Source: Marinobacter daepoensis DSM 16072
GTDB taxonomy: Bacteria > Pseudomonadota > Gammaproteobacteria > Pseudomonadales > Oleiphilaceae
Assembly: GCF_000421165.1 (NCBI RefSeq)
Contig: NZ_ATWI01000010.1
Location: 186,001-250,000, forward strand
Direction: 5' to 3'
DNA length: 64,000 bases
Numbering within the stretch: position 1 is the first letter of the stretch; each line of letters begins with the position of its first letter. The translations under genes were made by a program, and so were the position numbers. The notes under the pieces were generated by a model, which saw only the letters and a list, made by a program, of their open reading frames with translations, was not told the origin of the DNA and did no database searches. Shown here piece after piece: positions 35,791 through 43,553 of the stretch.

Positions 35791-36461
35791 TGAGTGCTCG
35801 CAGCAATATACTGAATAAACTGCGTGCCGGCCTGGCTGGCACTAGCCCCCGGCCGGATGATTTCGATGAAAGCCTGGTAACCCGCCCCTGGCAGTATGCG
35901 CCGGAAGACCGGATTACCCGGCTGCGTAGCCTGATGGAGGCGGTGCATACTGAAGTTCACCAACTGACCCGTGCCGAATGGCCCGCCAGGGTTCAGTTGC
36001 TGTTGGAGCAGCGTGGTTTGAGCAATCTGCTATACGCGCCGGGGACCGAACATGGTCGGCAGCTGGCGGAGCACTGGCGGCATTCTGCGGCCAAACCGGA
36101 CCTGCTGGTTTACGACCGGCCAGTGGAAGACTGGAAGGAGGAGTTGTTCTGGAACGTGGACGCCAGCATTACCGGGACGGTGGGCGGCATTGCGGCGACG
36201 GGATCGCTGGTGCTCTGGCCGGATCGCCATGAACCGCGCTTGATGAGCCTGTTGCCACCGCTGCACATTGCCCTGCTGAGGGCGAGTGAGGTGGAAGACA
36301 ATCTCTACGGGATGATGCAGAAGCAGAACTGGTCGGCAGGATTGCCAACGAACCTGTTGCTGGTCTCCGGGCCGTCGAAGACGGCTGATATTGAACAGGT
36401 GCTGGCCTACGGGGCCCACGGCCCGAAAGAACTGGTGGTCCTCATCCTTGAGGACGCCTGA
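35790..36461 (+). CDS. lutC: L-lactate dehydrogenase complex subunit LutC (LldG)
   Basis: 223 residues of the LUD/DUF162 family. Typical features are NVDASITGTVGGIAATGSLVLW and PPLHIALLRASEVEDNLYGMM, then a C-terminal VSGPSKTADIEQVLAYGAHGPKEL, the usual LutC ending. ATG 35790 overlaps the lutB stop (TGATG); GTG 35787 is an alternative. Last gene of the lactate operon. The nitroreductase gene converges on it with a gap of 9 bp, and a short GGGGT/ACCCC dyad spans the junction. Confidence 0.92.
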   Translation: MSARSNILNKLRAGLAGTSPRPDDFDESLVTRPWQYAPEDRITRLRSLMEAVHTEVHQLTRAEWPARVQLLLEQRGLSNLLYAPGTEHGRQLAEHWRHSAAKPDLLVYDRPVEDWKEELFWNVDASITGTVGGIAATGSLVLWPDRHEPRLMSLLPPLHIALLRASEVEDNLYGMMQKQNWSAGLPTNLLLVSGPSKTADIEQVLAYGAHGPKELVVLILEDA

Positions 36462-36470
36462 GACCTGGGG

Positions 36471-37208
36471 TTACTTTACCCCAAAGCCTCGCTGATTCAG
36501 GAAATCTTTCATGTGCGGCCGGAGCTTGCTGGTGAACAGCGGCATCAGCTGCTCGGACCAGGTGGTCTCCTTGTTGCTGCCGGTGCGCGCCTGGTAGTAC
36601 TGGCGCATCTCGCTGTCGAAGTGATCCACCAGTGCCTGATCCCGGGAATCGTCGTAGGTATCCTCTTTCAGAATAGCGTCCAGTGGCAGGCGGGGTTTTA
36701 CCTCCGGAGCCTGATCCGGGTAACCCAGGCACAGGCCAAATACCGGATACACATGGGCCGGAAGATTCAGCAGTTCACTGACGTCCTGCGGGTTGTTGCG
36801 AATACCACCGATGTAACAGATACCCAGCCCTTCCGATTCCGCCGCAACGGCAACGTTCTGGGCCATCAGGGCGGTATCAATGCTCGCGACCAGCAGCTGC
36901 TCGGTCATCCCGCGTGCCACGTCTGCTCCGGCTCGTTCGGCGGCTTCGGTGGCGCGTTTCATGTCGGCACAGAACACCAGAAAGTCGGAACAACTGGCGA
37001 TATAGGGCTGGCCGCCGGCCAGTTCGGCTATTTTCTGGCGGTTCTGTGGATTGACCACATGGATAATGGTGTAGGCCTGAACATGGTTCGAGGTGGCCGC
37101 TGCCTGCCCGGCGCGGATCAGCTGTTCAAACAGCGCCCGAGGGATCGCCTGATCCTTGAACTTGCGTATGGAACGGTGGGATGTCAGAAGCTCAATGGTG
37201 GGGTTCAT
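36471..37208 (-). CDS. NfsA/FRP-family FMN-dependent NADPH nitroreductase
   Basis: 245 residues. The N-terminus NPTIELLTSHRSIRKFKDQAIP carries the FMN-binding HRSIR motif. The central GICYIGGIRNNP and the later LGYPDQAPEVKPRLPLDAI are typical of the NfsA/Frp group, which uses NADPH to reduce nitroaromatics, quinones or flavins. The C-terminal helices complete the dimer fold. It stands alone, converging on lutC. Physiological substrate unknown. Confidence 0.87.
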   Translation of the reverse strand: MNPTIELLTSHRSIRKFKDQAIPRALFEQLIRAGQAAATSNHVQAYTIIHVVNPQNRQKIAELAGGQPYIASCSDFLVFCADMKRATEAAERAGADVARGMTEQLLVASIDTALMAQNVAVAAESEGLGICYIGGIRNNPQDVSELLNLPAHVYPVFGLCLGYPDQAPEVKPRLPLDAILKEDTYDDSRDQALVDHFDSEMRQYYQARTGSNKETTWSEQLMPLFTSKLRPHMKDFLNQRGFGVK

Positions 37209-37321
37209 AGCCTATCGCCTGTCTCATGAAAAGACAGACGATAGCTTGCTCATCAGGGCCGGCACAACCGGACCAAGGTGGGTAATTGTCCGGATGGGCG
37301 CCTGAACTCCCATCGAAGGAA

Positions 37322-37346
37322 GGCGCACCGGGGCGGCGCGCCTTTT
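37322..37346 (-). terminator. Bidirectional-looking terminator hairpin downstream of the di-haem peroxidase gene
   Basis: GGCGCACC and GGCGCGCC (37322-37342) form a GC-rich stem with one mismatch. TTTT follows on the plus strand and TTCCTT on the minus strand. It lies 22 bp past the peroxidase stop and upstream of the nitroreductase gene on the same strand. Confidence 0.6.
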
Positions 37347-37367
37347 GGGTAGATCAGGAATGGCCGG

Positions 37368-38417
37368 TTACGGAACCATGTCGACCGGTTTTGGTGTCTT
37401 GGCCGTGCTTGGCGGCAGCATCGGATAGGTAACCTCGGGAACATTCCCCGTCAGGGTCTTGAGGAAAGCGACGATGGATTTCACTTCGTCATCCTCCAGT
37501 TCGGTGCCCAGTTGGGCGGTTCCCATCACGGCCACGGCTTCTTCCAGGCTCCAGACGGCGCCGGAGTGGAAATACGGCGCGGTCAGTTCAATGTTGCGCA
37601 GTGGCGAGGCACGGAAGACGTACTCATCCGATGCGGTTTCGGTAACGGCAAAGCGTCCTTTATCGCCTTCGGGCAGGATCTCAGCGCCCGGGCGGGTCAC
37701 CAGACCAAAGGGGTAGTAGTTCTGCCCCCCCAGATTCACGCCACTGTGGCAGGCGGCGCACCCCCGGTCCATGAACAGGGCCAGTCCTTCTTTTTCTTTG
37801 TCGTTCAGGGCATCGGCATTGCCGCGAAGGTACTGATCGAACGGAGCCTCCGGCGTGATCAGAGTCGCTTCATACGCTTCGATGGCGATAGCCATATTAT
37901 CGAAGCTGACAGGGTCGTCCTGGCCTGGAAACGCGCTTTTAAAACGCTCGATGTACTCGGGCATGCTTTTCAGGGTTGAGACAACCCGGTCTGGCGAACT
38001 GCTCATCTCAACGCCAGCCTGTACCGGACCCTTGGCCTGCTCTGCCAGATCGGCCGCGCGGCCGTCCCAGAACTGCGCTGCGTTAAACACCGCGTTGAAC
38101 ACGGTCGGGGAGTTTCGGGGGCCTTTCTGCCAGCCATGGCCAATAGACGTTGGCAATTCATCGTCGCCGCCCAGACCGACGTTGTGGCAGGTATTGCAGC
38201 TGATCAGATGGCTGGAAGAGAGGCGCGGTTCAAAGAACAGCATCTTACCAAGCTCCACTTTGGGCTGGGTCAGTTCATTCCCATCGATCACCGGTGGGTA
38301 TTTCGGAATGGGCTCAAACATGCCGTTTGCCTTTTCCATCAGGTTCTCGGCCATGGCAGAGCCTGATGCAACTCCGAGGCTGAGGGCCAACACTTTCATC
38401 ATTGGGTGCTTGGTCAT
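37368..38417 (-). CDS. Di-haem cytochrome c peroxidase (CcpA/MauG family)
   Basis: 349 residues with a signal peptide (about 1-23). Two c-type haem motifs are present: CNTCH at about 80-84 and CAACH at about 224-228. RNSPTVFNAVFNAAQFWDGRA and the C-terminal RNIELTAPYFHSGAVWSLEEAVAVM are standard for bacterial di-haem peroxidases, which reduce H2O2 in the periplasm using cytochrome c or cupredoxin electrons. ATG 38417 is preceded by AGGAG and starts the signal peptide. It is divergent from the rhodanese-type gene across 229 bp, so it could be regulated along with the sulfur genes. Confidence 0.92.
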   Translation of the reverse strand: MTKHPMMKVLALSLGVASGSAMAENLMEKANGMFEPIPKYPPVIDGNELTQPKVELGKMLFFEPRLSSSHLISCNTCHNVGLGGDDELPTSIGHGWQKGPRNSPTVFNAVFNAAQFWDGRAADLAEQAKGPVQAGVEMSSSPDRVVSTLKSMPEYIERFKSAFPGQDDPVSFDNMAIAIEAYEATLITPEAPFDQYLRGNADALNDKEKEGLALFMDRGCAACHSGVNLGGQNYYPFGLVTRPGAEILPEGDKGRFAVTETASDEYVFRASPLRNIELTAPYFHSGAVWSLEEAVAVMGTAQLGTELEDDEVKSIVAFLKTLTGNVPEVTYPMLPPSTAKTPKPVDMVP

Positions 38418-38612
38418 ATCGCTTTCTCCTTGTGAGAACGGCCTTGTTTCTCTCCGACTCCAAGGTAACAAACTGCTCAAAATGCGCACGCGCAACCGGC
38501 CAGAGTTGGCAGCATACTTGATGTTCATCAATTTGCCGGATGGTCTGCATTTTTCGGATGGGGCTGCGGCATTACGCCACGTTGAGGTATGGCGCACCGG
38601 GGGTCCATAATA

Positions 38613-38632
38613 CGGTTATAAGGTTATTCTAT
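38613..38632 (+). promoter_or_regulatory. Sequence motif shared with the sqr upstream region (site 1)
   Basis: CGGTTATAAGGTTATTCTAT, 14 bp upstream of the rhodanese-like gene start. It aligns with one gap to site 2 at 39861. The nested TATTCTATA (38625-38633) also recurs at 39851-39859. Position and conservation suggest an operator or promoter element for a common regulator. Inference only. Confidence 0.45.
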
Positions 38633-38646
38633 AGTGGGAGGTGGGT

Positions 38647-39189
38647 ATGAGGTCGTTGTTTATCACATTGCTGTTCTGGTTCGGGTTTGTCGTTTCCGCG
38701 CATGGGGAAGCATTGTCCGTTACTCCGGAAGAAACCTGGGCTCTGGTTCAGGAGCAGGGGGAGGACGTCTTGTTCATTGACGTTCGGGACCCGGTTGAAA
38801 TCATGTTTATCGGCTTTACCGATGCCGTAGACCGAAACATTCCTTTCCAGTTGGTGGATCGCGCTCGCTGGAACGAAGAGAAAGGAGTGTTTGCTATGGA
38901 CATCAACAAGGACTTTGTCGCGCAGGTGGATGCCGCGCTGAACGGAAAGGGGCTGGACCGGGACGCGCTGATTATCACCATGTGCCGTTCAGGCTCTGCC
39001 CGCGGCAAGCCCAGCGCCGATTACCTGCTGGAACGCGGTTTTTCCAACGTGAAGTATGTTGAACATGGTTTTCAGGGAAGCACCGTCAAAGACGGCGATA
39101 AAAAAGGTTTTCGCGTGAAAAACGGCTGGCAGAACTCTGGCCTGCCCTGGACGCCCAAAACCAACCCGGAGAAAATCTACCGTCCGTGA
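38647..39189 (+). CDS. Exported rhodanese-like sulfurtransferase
   Basis: 180 residues with a signal peptide (MRSLFITLLFWFGFVVSAHG). One rhodanese domain follows, with LFIDVRDPVEIMFIGFTDAVD and the active-site loop MCRSGSARGKPSADYLL carrying the Cys that forms a persulfide. The position suggests periplasmic handling of sulfane sulfur. ATG 38647 is chosen over GTG 38641 because GGGAGG ends just before it at normal spacing. It lies in a group with a secreted DsrE-like protein and SQR. Confidence 0.87.
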   Translation: MRSLFITLLFWFGFVVSAHGEALSVTPEETWALVQEQGEDVLFIDVRDPVEIMFIGFTDAVDRNIPFQLVDRARWNEEKGVFAMDINKDFVAQVDAALNGKGLDRDALIITMCRSGSARGKPSADYLLERGFSNVKYVEHGFQGSTVKDGDKKGFRVKNGWQNSGLPWTPKTNPEKIYRP

Positions 39190-39196
39190 CCACCAG

Positions 39197-39227
39197 GATG
39201 CCCGCCTGATCTGGGCGGGCATCTTCC
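39197..39227 (+). terminator. Terminator-like hairpin after the rhodanese-type gene
   Basis: GATGCCCGCC (39197-39206) and GGCGGGCATC (39214-39223) form a perfect 10-bp stem with a 7-base loop, followed only by TTCC. It sits between convergent genes (the DsrE-like gene ends at 39273). Confidence 0.65.
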
Positions 39228-39272
39228 TGCCATGCTCGGTACGTTGATCACCCGTTGAGGGAGTCTGTGCTC

Positions 39273-39716
39273 TCAGAATGTGAATGTTCGGATCTTTCGG
39301 TTCAGCATCTGGTCAGCCATGTCCGGTGGCGTGGCAACACCTACGCCGTCCAGCAAATCATCTTTGCTGTGGTCACTGTTGGGTAGGTAAAGTGCACACA
39401 CACTGACGGTTCCGCCCGCTTTCATCAGTCCACGCAGCATCTGGCCCGGTGTGAGGTTTTTCGGTGCCAGAGCTTCAGATTCATAGTTTCTCAGTGCCAG
39501 GTCACCGGCTTTATCGCAAAGCAGCACACTCACCCTGGCCCCCTTCTGGGCCATGGTATTGGACAGCACCATGGCCATGCCCTGAGTCTGCAGAGAGTCA
39601 CTGGCAAGGATAACCAGCACTTCCTCCAACGGCTTTCCGTTGTTTTTTTCGGCTGCGGCGTTCAGTGGGATGGCAAACAGCAGGGCCAGCATGGCGTTTC
39701 GGATCGGGTGTTTCAT
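39273..39716 (-). CDS. Exported DsrE-family protein
   Basis: 147 residues with a signal peptide (MKHPIRNAMLALLFAIPLNAAA). The mature part has the DsrE/F Rossmann-like pattern: EVLVILASDSLQTQGMAMVLSNTMAQKGARVSVLLC, then GTVSVCALYLPNSD where one Cys sits at the position usual for the DsrE sulfur-carrying residue. Two further Cys-free helices end it. Most DsrE proteins are cytoplasmic, so secretion is notable. It is divergent from sqr across 231 bp. It may receive or pass persulfide sulfur in the periplasm. Confidence 0.75.
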   Translation of the reverse strand: MKHPIRNAMLALLFAIPLNAAAEKNNGKPLEEVLVILASDSLQTQGMAMVLSNTMAQKGARVSVLLCDKAGDLALRNYESEALAPKNLTPGQMLRGLMKAGGTVSVCALYLPNSDHSKDDLLDGVGVATPPDMADQMLNRKIRTFTF

Positions 39717-39860
39717 AGGAGAGCTCCTGAATGATGAAGGTTCGGAGCGCATCCTAGAGTCATTGTATGGGTGGTTTCAGTGACAATGTCACGGTTCTCT
39801 GGCCGGGTTCCGGGTACCCCGCTCTTCTTCGGCGCAAACGTTTCCTGAAATATTCTATAT

Positions 39861-39879
39861 CGGTATAACGTTATTCCAT
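39861..39879 (+). promoter_or_regulatory. Sequence motif shared with the rhodanese upstream region (site 2)
   Basis: CGGTATAACGTTATTCCAT, 68 bp upstream of the sqr start. It aligns to site 1 at 38613 with one gap and two substitutions. TATTCTATA at 39851 adjoins it. The AT-rich segment upstream of the DUF442 gene (about 41341-41369) is only loosely similar. Confidence 0.45.
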
Positions 39880-39947
39880 TTGTGGTGTTAGGATTTGACA
39901 TGCATCAATAAGAATCCCCAATCAAATAACGACAAGAGGGCAGAGGC

Positions 39948-41213
39948 ATGAACGGTGAAATCCGGAAGCCAGAGGTGGATAAACGGCACGTGGTGGTGAT
40001 TGTGGGTGGAGGGGCGGCGGGCATCTCCGCTGCGGCAAGCCTGCACAAGCGTGACCGGAGTCTTGATATTGCCATTGTGGAACCATCTTCCACACATTAT
40101 TACCAGCCAGGCTGGACCATGGTGGGAGGCGGCGTTTTCAGGCCGGAGGTGACTTCCCGCCCCATGTCGGAGGTTATGCCGGGCTTTGTGTCCTGGTATC
40201 AGCAGGCCGTGGCCTCGGTAGAGCCGGATGAGAATCAGGTTCGGCTGGCGGATGGATCGGTGGTGGCTTATCAGGCATTGATTCTGGCTCCGGGCCTGGA
40301 GCTGAACTGGTCAGCGATTGATGGCCTGGAAATGGCCCTCGGTTCCCACGGTGTGACCTCCAACTATCGGCAAGGTATGGCGCAGTATACCTGGCAAACC
40401 GTGCAGAACCTGGCGCAGGGCACGGCTTTGTTCAGCCAGCCGCCCATTCCGATCAAGTGTGCGGGGGCACCCCAAAAAGCCATGTATCTGTCTGCCGATC
40501 ACTGGCGGCGCCGTGGTGCCCTGGCGCATATCGACATTCAGTTTCACAACGCGGGGGCTGTCCTGTTTGGCGTGCCCGATTACGTACCGGCGTTGCAGCA
40601 ATACATCGACAAATACGGCATTCAGGTTCACTTCCAGAGCAATCTGGTGGCGGTCAACGGCCCTGCCCGAAAAGCTACCTTTCAGATGACCGATGCCGAA
40701 GGCAATCGCCATGAGCGGGAACAAGCGTTCGATATGTTGCATGCGGTTCCTCCACAGCGTGCGCCGGCGTTTATCCGTGAGTCGGTGCTGGCCAATGATG
40801 GGGGCTGGCTGAATCTCGCAGACGACACGCTCCAGCACAAAGCGTATGCCAATATCTTCGGGCTGGGCGATGTCAGTGGTACTGGCAATGCAAAAACCGC
40901 TGCGGCTGTTCGGAAACAGGCGCCGGTGGTTGCTGAAAACCTGATTGCGAGCCTTCAGGGCAAGCCGCTGCCGGCGGTGTATCTTGGTTATGGCTCCTGC
41001 CCTCTGACCGTGGAGAACGGGCGTATTGTCCTGGCTGAGTTTGGCTATAACGGTGTGTTGCAACCAACCTTTCCTCAGTGGGTCAATGATGGTACCCGGG
41101 CGACTCGTGCGGCGTGGTGGCTCAAAGCCAAACAATTGCCCGCTCTGTACTGGCATGTGATGCTGAAAGGACGGGAGTGGCTGGCCAAACCCGCAACGCG
41201 CGATGCCCGTTGA
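39948..41213 (+). CDS. sqr: Sulfide:quinone oxidoreductase, type II-like
   Basis: 421 residues. FAD is bound by the N-terminal VVIVGGGAAGIS loop (about 17-28). Redox Cys candidates are C171 in IPIKCAGAPQKAMY and C351 in GYGSCPLTVE; the KCAGAPQKAMYL segment is typical of SQOR-like type II enzymes, which use two Cys. A C-terminal FGLGDVSGTGNAKTAAAVRKQAPVVAENL stretch contacts FAD. The enzyme oxidises sulfide to persulfide or polysulfide and reduces quinone at the inner membrane. No signal peptide is needed. The neighbouring rhodanese- and DsrE-type genes fit sulfide detoxification. Confidence 0.9.
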   Translation: MNGEIRKPEVDKRHVVVIVGGGAAGISAAASLHKRDRSLDIAIVEPSSTHYYQPGWTMVGGGVFRPEVTSRPMSEVMPGFVSWYQQAVASVEPDENQVRLADGSVVAYQALILAPGLELNWSAIDGLEMALGSHGVTSNYRQGMAQYTWQTVQNLAQGTALFSQPPIPIKCAGAPQKAMYLSADHWRRRGALAHIDIQFHNAGAVLFGVPDYVPALQQYIDKYGIQVHFQSNLVAVNGPARKATFQMTDAEGNRHEREQAFDMLHAVPPQRAPAFIRESVLANDGGWLNLADDTLQHKAYANIFGLGDVSGTGNAKTAAAVRKQAPVVAENLIASLQGKPLPAVYLGYGSCPLTVENGRIVLAEFGYNGVLQPTFPQWVNDGTRATRAAWWLKAKQLPALYWHVMLKGREWLAKPATRDAR

Positions 41214-41525
41214 GGGCCTCGGTCAACCTCTGGTGGAGGGGCTTCAGCCCCTCCCGCCAGTTCGGCGTCGTCGTTTTTCATAGTAAATAATTTCAAGACC
41301 CAGACGTTCTATTTGCATATCCTATGACTGGCATAAATTTTAATATTCGTTATTGATATATGCTTATTCTTTTTTGTGTGTTCTACTGAAGCTGTGAGTG
41401 AGCGAAAGCATTCCCGGGAAGAGGGCGTGACGACGCAAGTATTGGATAGGGGGGCACCCTGGTGTGTTATGGGTGGCTTTCCCCGGACGTTTTGCTACAT
41501 GATGTTTGAGGTGGAGATGCGCACA
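41214..41525 (+). other. 312-bp intergenic region between sqr and the DUF442 gene
   Basis: It contains a stable inverted repeat at about 41230-41260 (CTGGTGGAGGGGCT / AGCCCCTCCCGCCAG) that probably ends sqr transcription but lacks an adjacent T-run. An AT-rich stretch at about 41281-41390 (including TAATATTCGTTATTG) follows and is the likely promoter. No convincing coding sequence is seen. Confidence 0.5.
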
Positions 41526-41978
41526 ATGAAGATACATTTTCTTGAACCAGGCTTTGCAGTGGCGGATGCCGTGTCTCCGGAAGATTTTTCTGAGGTTCGT
41601 CGCCAGGGGTTCCGGACGGTGATTTGTAATCGTCGTGCGGGCGAAGATGGCCATGAAAGTGAAGCGGTGTTCCGGCAAGCGGCGGCCGATCATGATCTGC
41701 AATGGTTTTGTGTCCCGGTTGCGGCGGGCGAATACACCGATCAGGATGTCGATGCCTTTGGCCGAGTGCTCGATTCTGCGCCTGCACCGATTCTGGGATT
41801 CTGCCGTACCGGCCGACGGGCGGTGCACTTGTGGGCCCAGTCACGTGCGCGGAGTCCGCAATGTAACATTCCTATGTTACTTAAGGCTGCCCATGAGGCC
41901 GGCCATGAAACCCAGCCTATTGAAGCGTTAATAAGCAACACCACACAGGTGGAAACCCCGACAGGAGATATGAAATGA
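41526..41978 (+). CDS. DUF442 / beta-lactamase-hydrolase-like phosphatase-fold protein
   Basis: 150 residues. The sequence has the short PTP-like fold of the BLH/DUF442 family: VADAVSPEDFSEVRRQGFRTVICNRRAGED near the start, and the catalytic P-loop GFCRTGRRAVHLWAQ with Cys and Arg. Such domains are often fused to, or encoded beside, persulfide dioxygenases and SQR in sulfide-responsive operons. ATG 41526 has GGTGGAG at proper spacing; an ATG at 41517 directly abuts that site and is less likely. It overlaps the peroxiredoxin gene by 4 bp (ATGA). Confidence 0.8.
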   Translation: MKIHFLEPGFAVADAVSPEDFSEVRRQGFRTVICNRRAGEDGHESEAVFRQAAADHDLQWFCVPVAAGEYTDQDVDAFGRVLDSAPAPILGFCRTGRRAVHLWAQSRARSPQCNIPMLLKAAHEAGHETQPIEALISNTTQVETPTGDMK

Positions 41979-42601
41979 CTATCCGTCTTGGACAGATTGC
42001 CCCTGATTTTAACGTAGAGACCACGAAAGGCCCCATGAGCTTTCACCAGTGGGCAGGCGATGCCTGGGTCTTTTTTTTCAGCCACCCGGCTGACTTCACT
42101 CCGGTGTGTACCACGGAGATGGGGCGCACGGCTCAGCTGGCGGAAGAGTTTGCTGCACGCAATGTGAAGCCGCTTGGTTTGTCGACTGACTCTGTGGCAG
42201 AGCATCTGAAGTGGATTGATGACGTCAACGATACCCAGAGCTGCGACCTGCAGTTCCCGATCGTTGCGGACGAAGATCACAAGATTGCCGAGCTCTACGA
42301 GATGATTCACCCCGGTGAAAGTGAAACGGCTGCTGTTCGCAGTGTGTTCATCATCGACCCGGACAAAAAAGTACGTCTGACCATGACGTATCCGATGGCA
42401 GTTGGCCGTAACTTTGATGAAATCCTGCGGGCCATTGATGCGCTCCAGACGGCAGATGCCAACAGTTGTGCTCTGCCAGCCGACTGGGAGAAAGGCGACG
42501 AGGTCATTATCCCGCCGTCCATCACCAATGAGAAGGCAAAAGAGATGTTCCCGCAAGGCTGGGACGAGCTGCGCCCCTACTTGCGCCTGACCAAAATCTG
42601 A
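41975..42601 (+). CDS. 1-Cys peroxiredoxin (Prx6-like)
   Basis: 208 residues. The peroxidatic Cys45 lies in FFFSHPADFTPVCTTEMG, the PxxxTxxC signature. Further along, LGLSTDSVAEHLKWIDD and LTMTYPMAVGRNFDEILRAIDALQ match the Prx6 subgroup, whose C-terminal arm aids dimerisation. It reduces H2O2 and organic hydroperoxides. Its start overlaps the DUF442 gene, and a strong terminator follows, so the two form a pair. Coupling with sulfide genes fits defence against peroxides and reactive sulfur. Confidence 0.9.
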   Translation: MTIRLGQIAPDFNVETTKGPMSFHQWAGDAWVFFFSHPADFTPVCTTEMGRTAQLAEEFAARNVKPLGLSTDSVAEHLKWIDDVNDTQSCDLQFPIVADEDHKIAELYEMIHPGESETAAVRSVFIIDPDKKVRLTMTYPMAVGRNFDEILRAIDALQTADANSCALPADWEKGDEVIIPPSITNEKAKEMFPQGWDELRPYLRLTKI

Positions 42602-42624
42602 GTCCAGGCGAAGCCGGGATAAGG

Positions 42625-42656
42625 GCCTCTTCCCCTCAAGGGAGGGGGCTTTTTTT
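42625..42656 (+). terminator. Rho-independent terminator after the peroxiredoxin gene
   Basis: GCCTCTTCCC and GGGAGGGGGC form a 10-bp stem with G-U pairs around a CTCAA loop, followed by seven Ts (42650-42656). Confidence 0.85.
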
Positions 42657-42669
42657 CCTGGTGGATGCC

Positions 42670-42698
42670 TCGACGTCCTGGCCGACACGCTCTATAAT
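42670..42698 (+). promoter_or_regulatory. Sigma-70-type promoter for the glycine riboswitch transcript
   Basis: TATAAT at 42693-42698 is a perfect -10 box. A TCGACG at 42670-42675 (4 of 6 matching TTGACA) lies 17 bp upstream as a -35. Transcription would start near 42705, just before the first aptamer. Confidence 0.7.
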
Positions 42699-42705
42699 TC
42701 GCGCT

Positions 42706-42893
42706 CTCCGCAGGAGAGAGAGCCGGCCAGGCTCCGCCGAAGGCGCAAACTCCCATAAACGCTCAGGCACACGTACTGCGGTTTTCAGATAACGCCGACT
42801 GGAGAGAGGCTGCGCAGGCAGTCCACCGAAGGGGCAAGCAGAGCCGCGCTCTGTAAACTCTCAGGTATCAGGGACAGGGGGAGAGGCCACAGA
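42706..42893 (+). ncRNA. Tandem glycine riboswitch (two aptamers)
   Basis: Two consecutive copies of the glycine aptamer core are visible. The first (about 42711-42797) has CAGGAGAGAG, GCCGAAGGCGCAAAC and CGCTCAGGCA. The second (about 42798-42887) has TGGAGAGAG, ACCGAAGGGGCAAGC, CTCTCAGGTA and GGACAGGGGGAGAGG. These match the conserved core, and the short linker suggests cooperative tandem aptamers. It lies directly upstream of a UPF0126 gene, whose SD (AGGAG at about 42899-42903) is 12 bp beyond the second aptamer, so translational control is plausible. Confidence 0.95.
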
Positions 42894-42909
42894 AACGCAG
42901 GAGTCCTGT

Positions 42910-43527
42910 GTGCTGACCTCTATCTATATGATTGCCATTACGGCGGAAGCCATGTCCGGTGCCCTGGCGGCCGGGCGCAGAAACATGGACCTTTTCGGTG
43001 TTGCCCTCATTGCATTTCTGACCGCGCTCGGCGGAGGCACCGTTCGGGACATTCTGCTCGGGAACTTTCCGGTTACCTGGACCCAACACCCCCGTTATAT
43101 TTACATGACCATTGCCGGCGGCCTGATGACCATCGTGATTGCGCGGTTCATGCGCCACCTGCACCAACTGTTTCTGGTGCTCGATGCGATTGGCCTGGTG
43201 GCTTTTACGGTGATTGGCTGCAATGTTGCGCTCAAGCTAGGGTATGACACGGTGGTGGTGGTGATGTCTGGCATCACCACGGGCATTTTCGGTGGCATCC
43301 TGCGGGACATCATGTGCAACCGGACGCCTCAGGTTTTACGTCATGAGCTCTATGCCAGTGTCTCTCTGGTGGTGGCGTTGCTGTACCTTGCCCTGCTGAG
43401 TCATGGGGTAACCGAGAATATTACCCTGCTGGCGGCCTTCAGCGTTGGGCTGCTTTTGCGGATGGCGGCGATCCACTGGAAAGTGTCTCTGCCCGTGTTC
43501 CGTTATTCACAGGATCGCTGGGACTGA
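42910..43527 (+). CDS. UPF0126 / glycine-transporter domain membrane protein
   Basis: 205 residues with two repeats of about three membrane segments. Each repeat carries a family motif: FLTALGGGTVRDILLG in the first and MSGITTGIFGGILRDIMCN in the second. The family is also called trimeric intracellular cation channel-like. A glycine riboswitch directly upstream supports a role in glycine movement, as seen for other members. Start is GTG 42910 with AGGAG 7 bp upstream. Transport direction cannot be told from sequence. Confidence 0.88.
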   Translation: MLTSIYMIAITAEAMSGALAAGRRNMDLFGVALIAFLTALGGGTVRDILLGNFPVTWTQHPRYIYMTIAGGLMTIVIARFMRHLHQLFLVLDAIGLVAFTVIGCNVALKLGYDTVVVVMSGITTGIFGGILRDIMCNRTPQVLRHELYASVSLVVALLYLALLSHGVTENITLLAAFSVGLLLRMAAIHWKVSLPVFRYSQDRWD

Positions 43528-43553
43528 GCTGTCTCAGCCATTGAGTCCGGCAA

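Noticed and set aside
42711..42887. GC-rich repeated segments read as a terminator or small repeat array
   Set aside because: The two segments carry the conserved glycine aptamer core in order, so a tandem riboswitch explains them.
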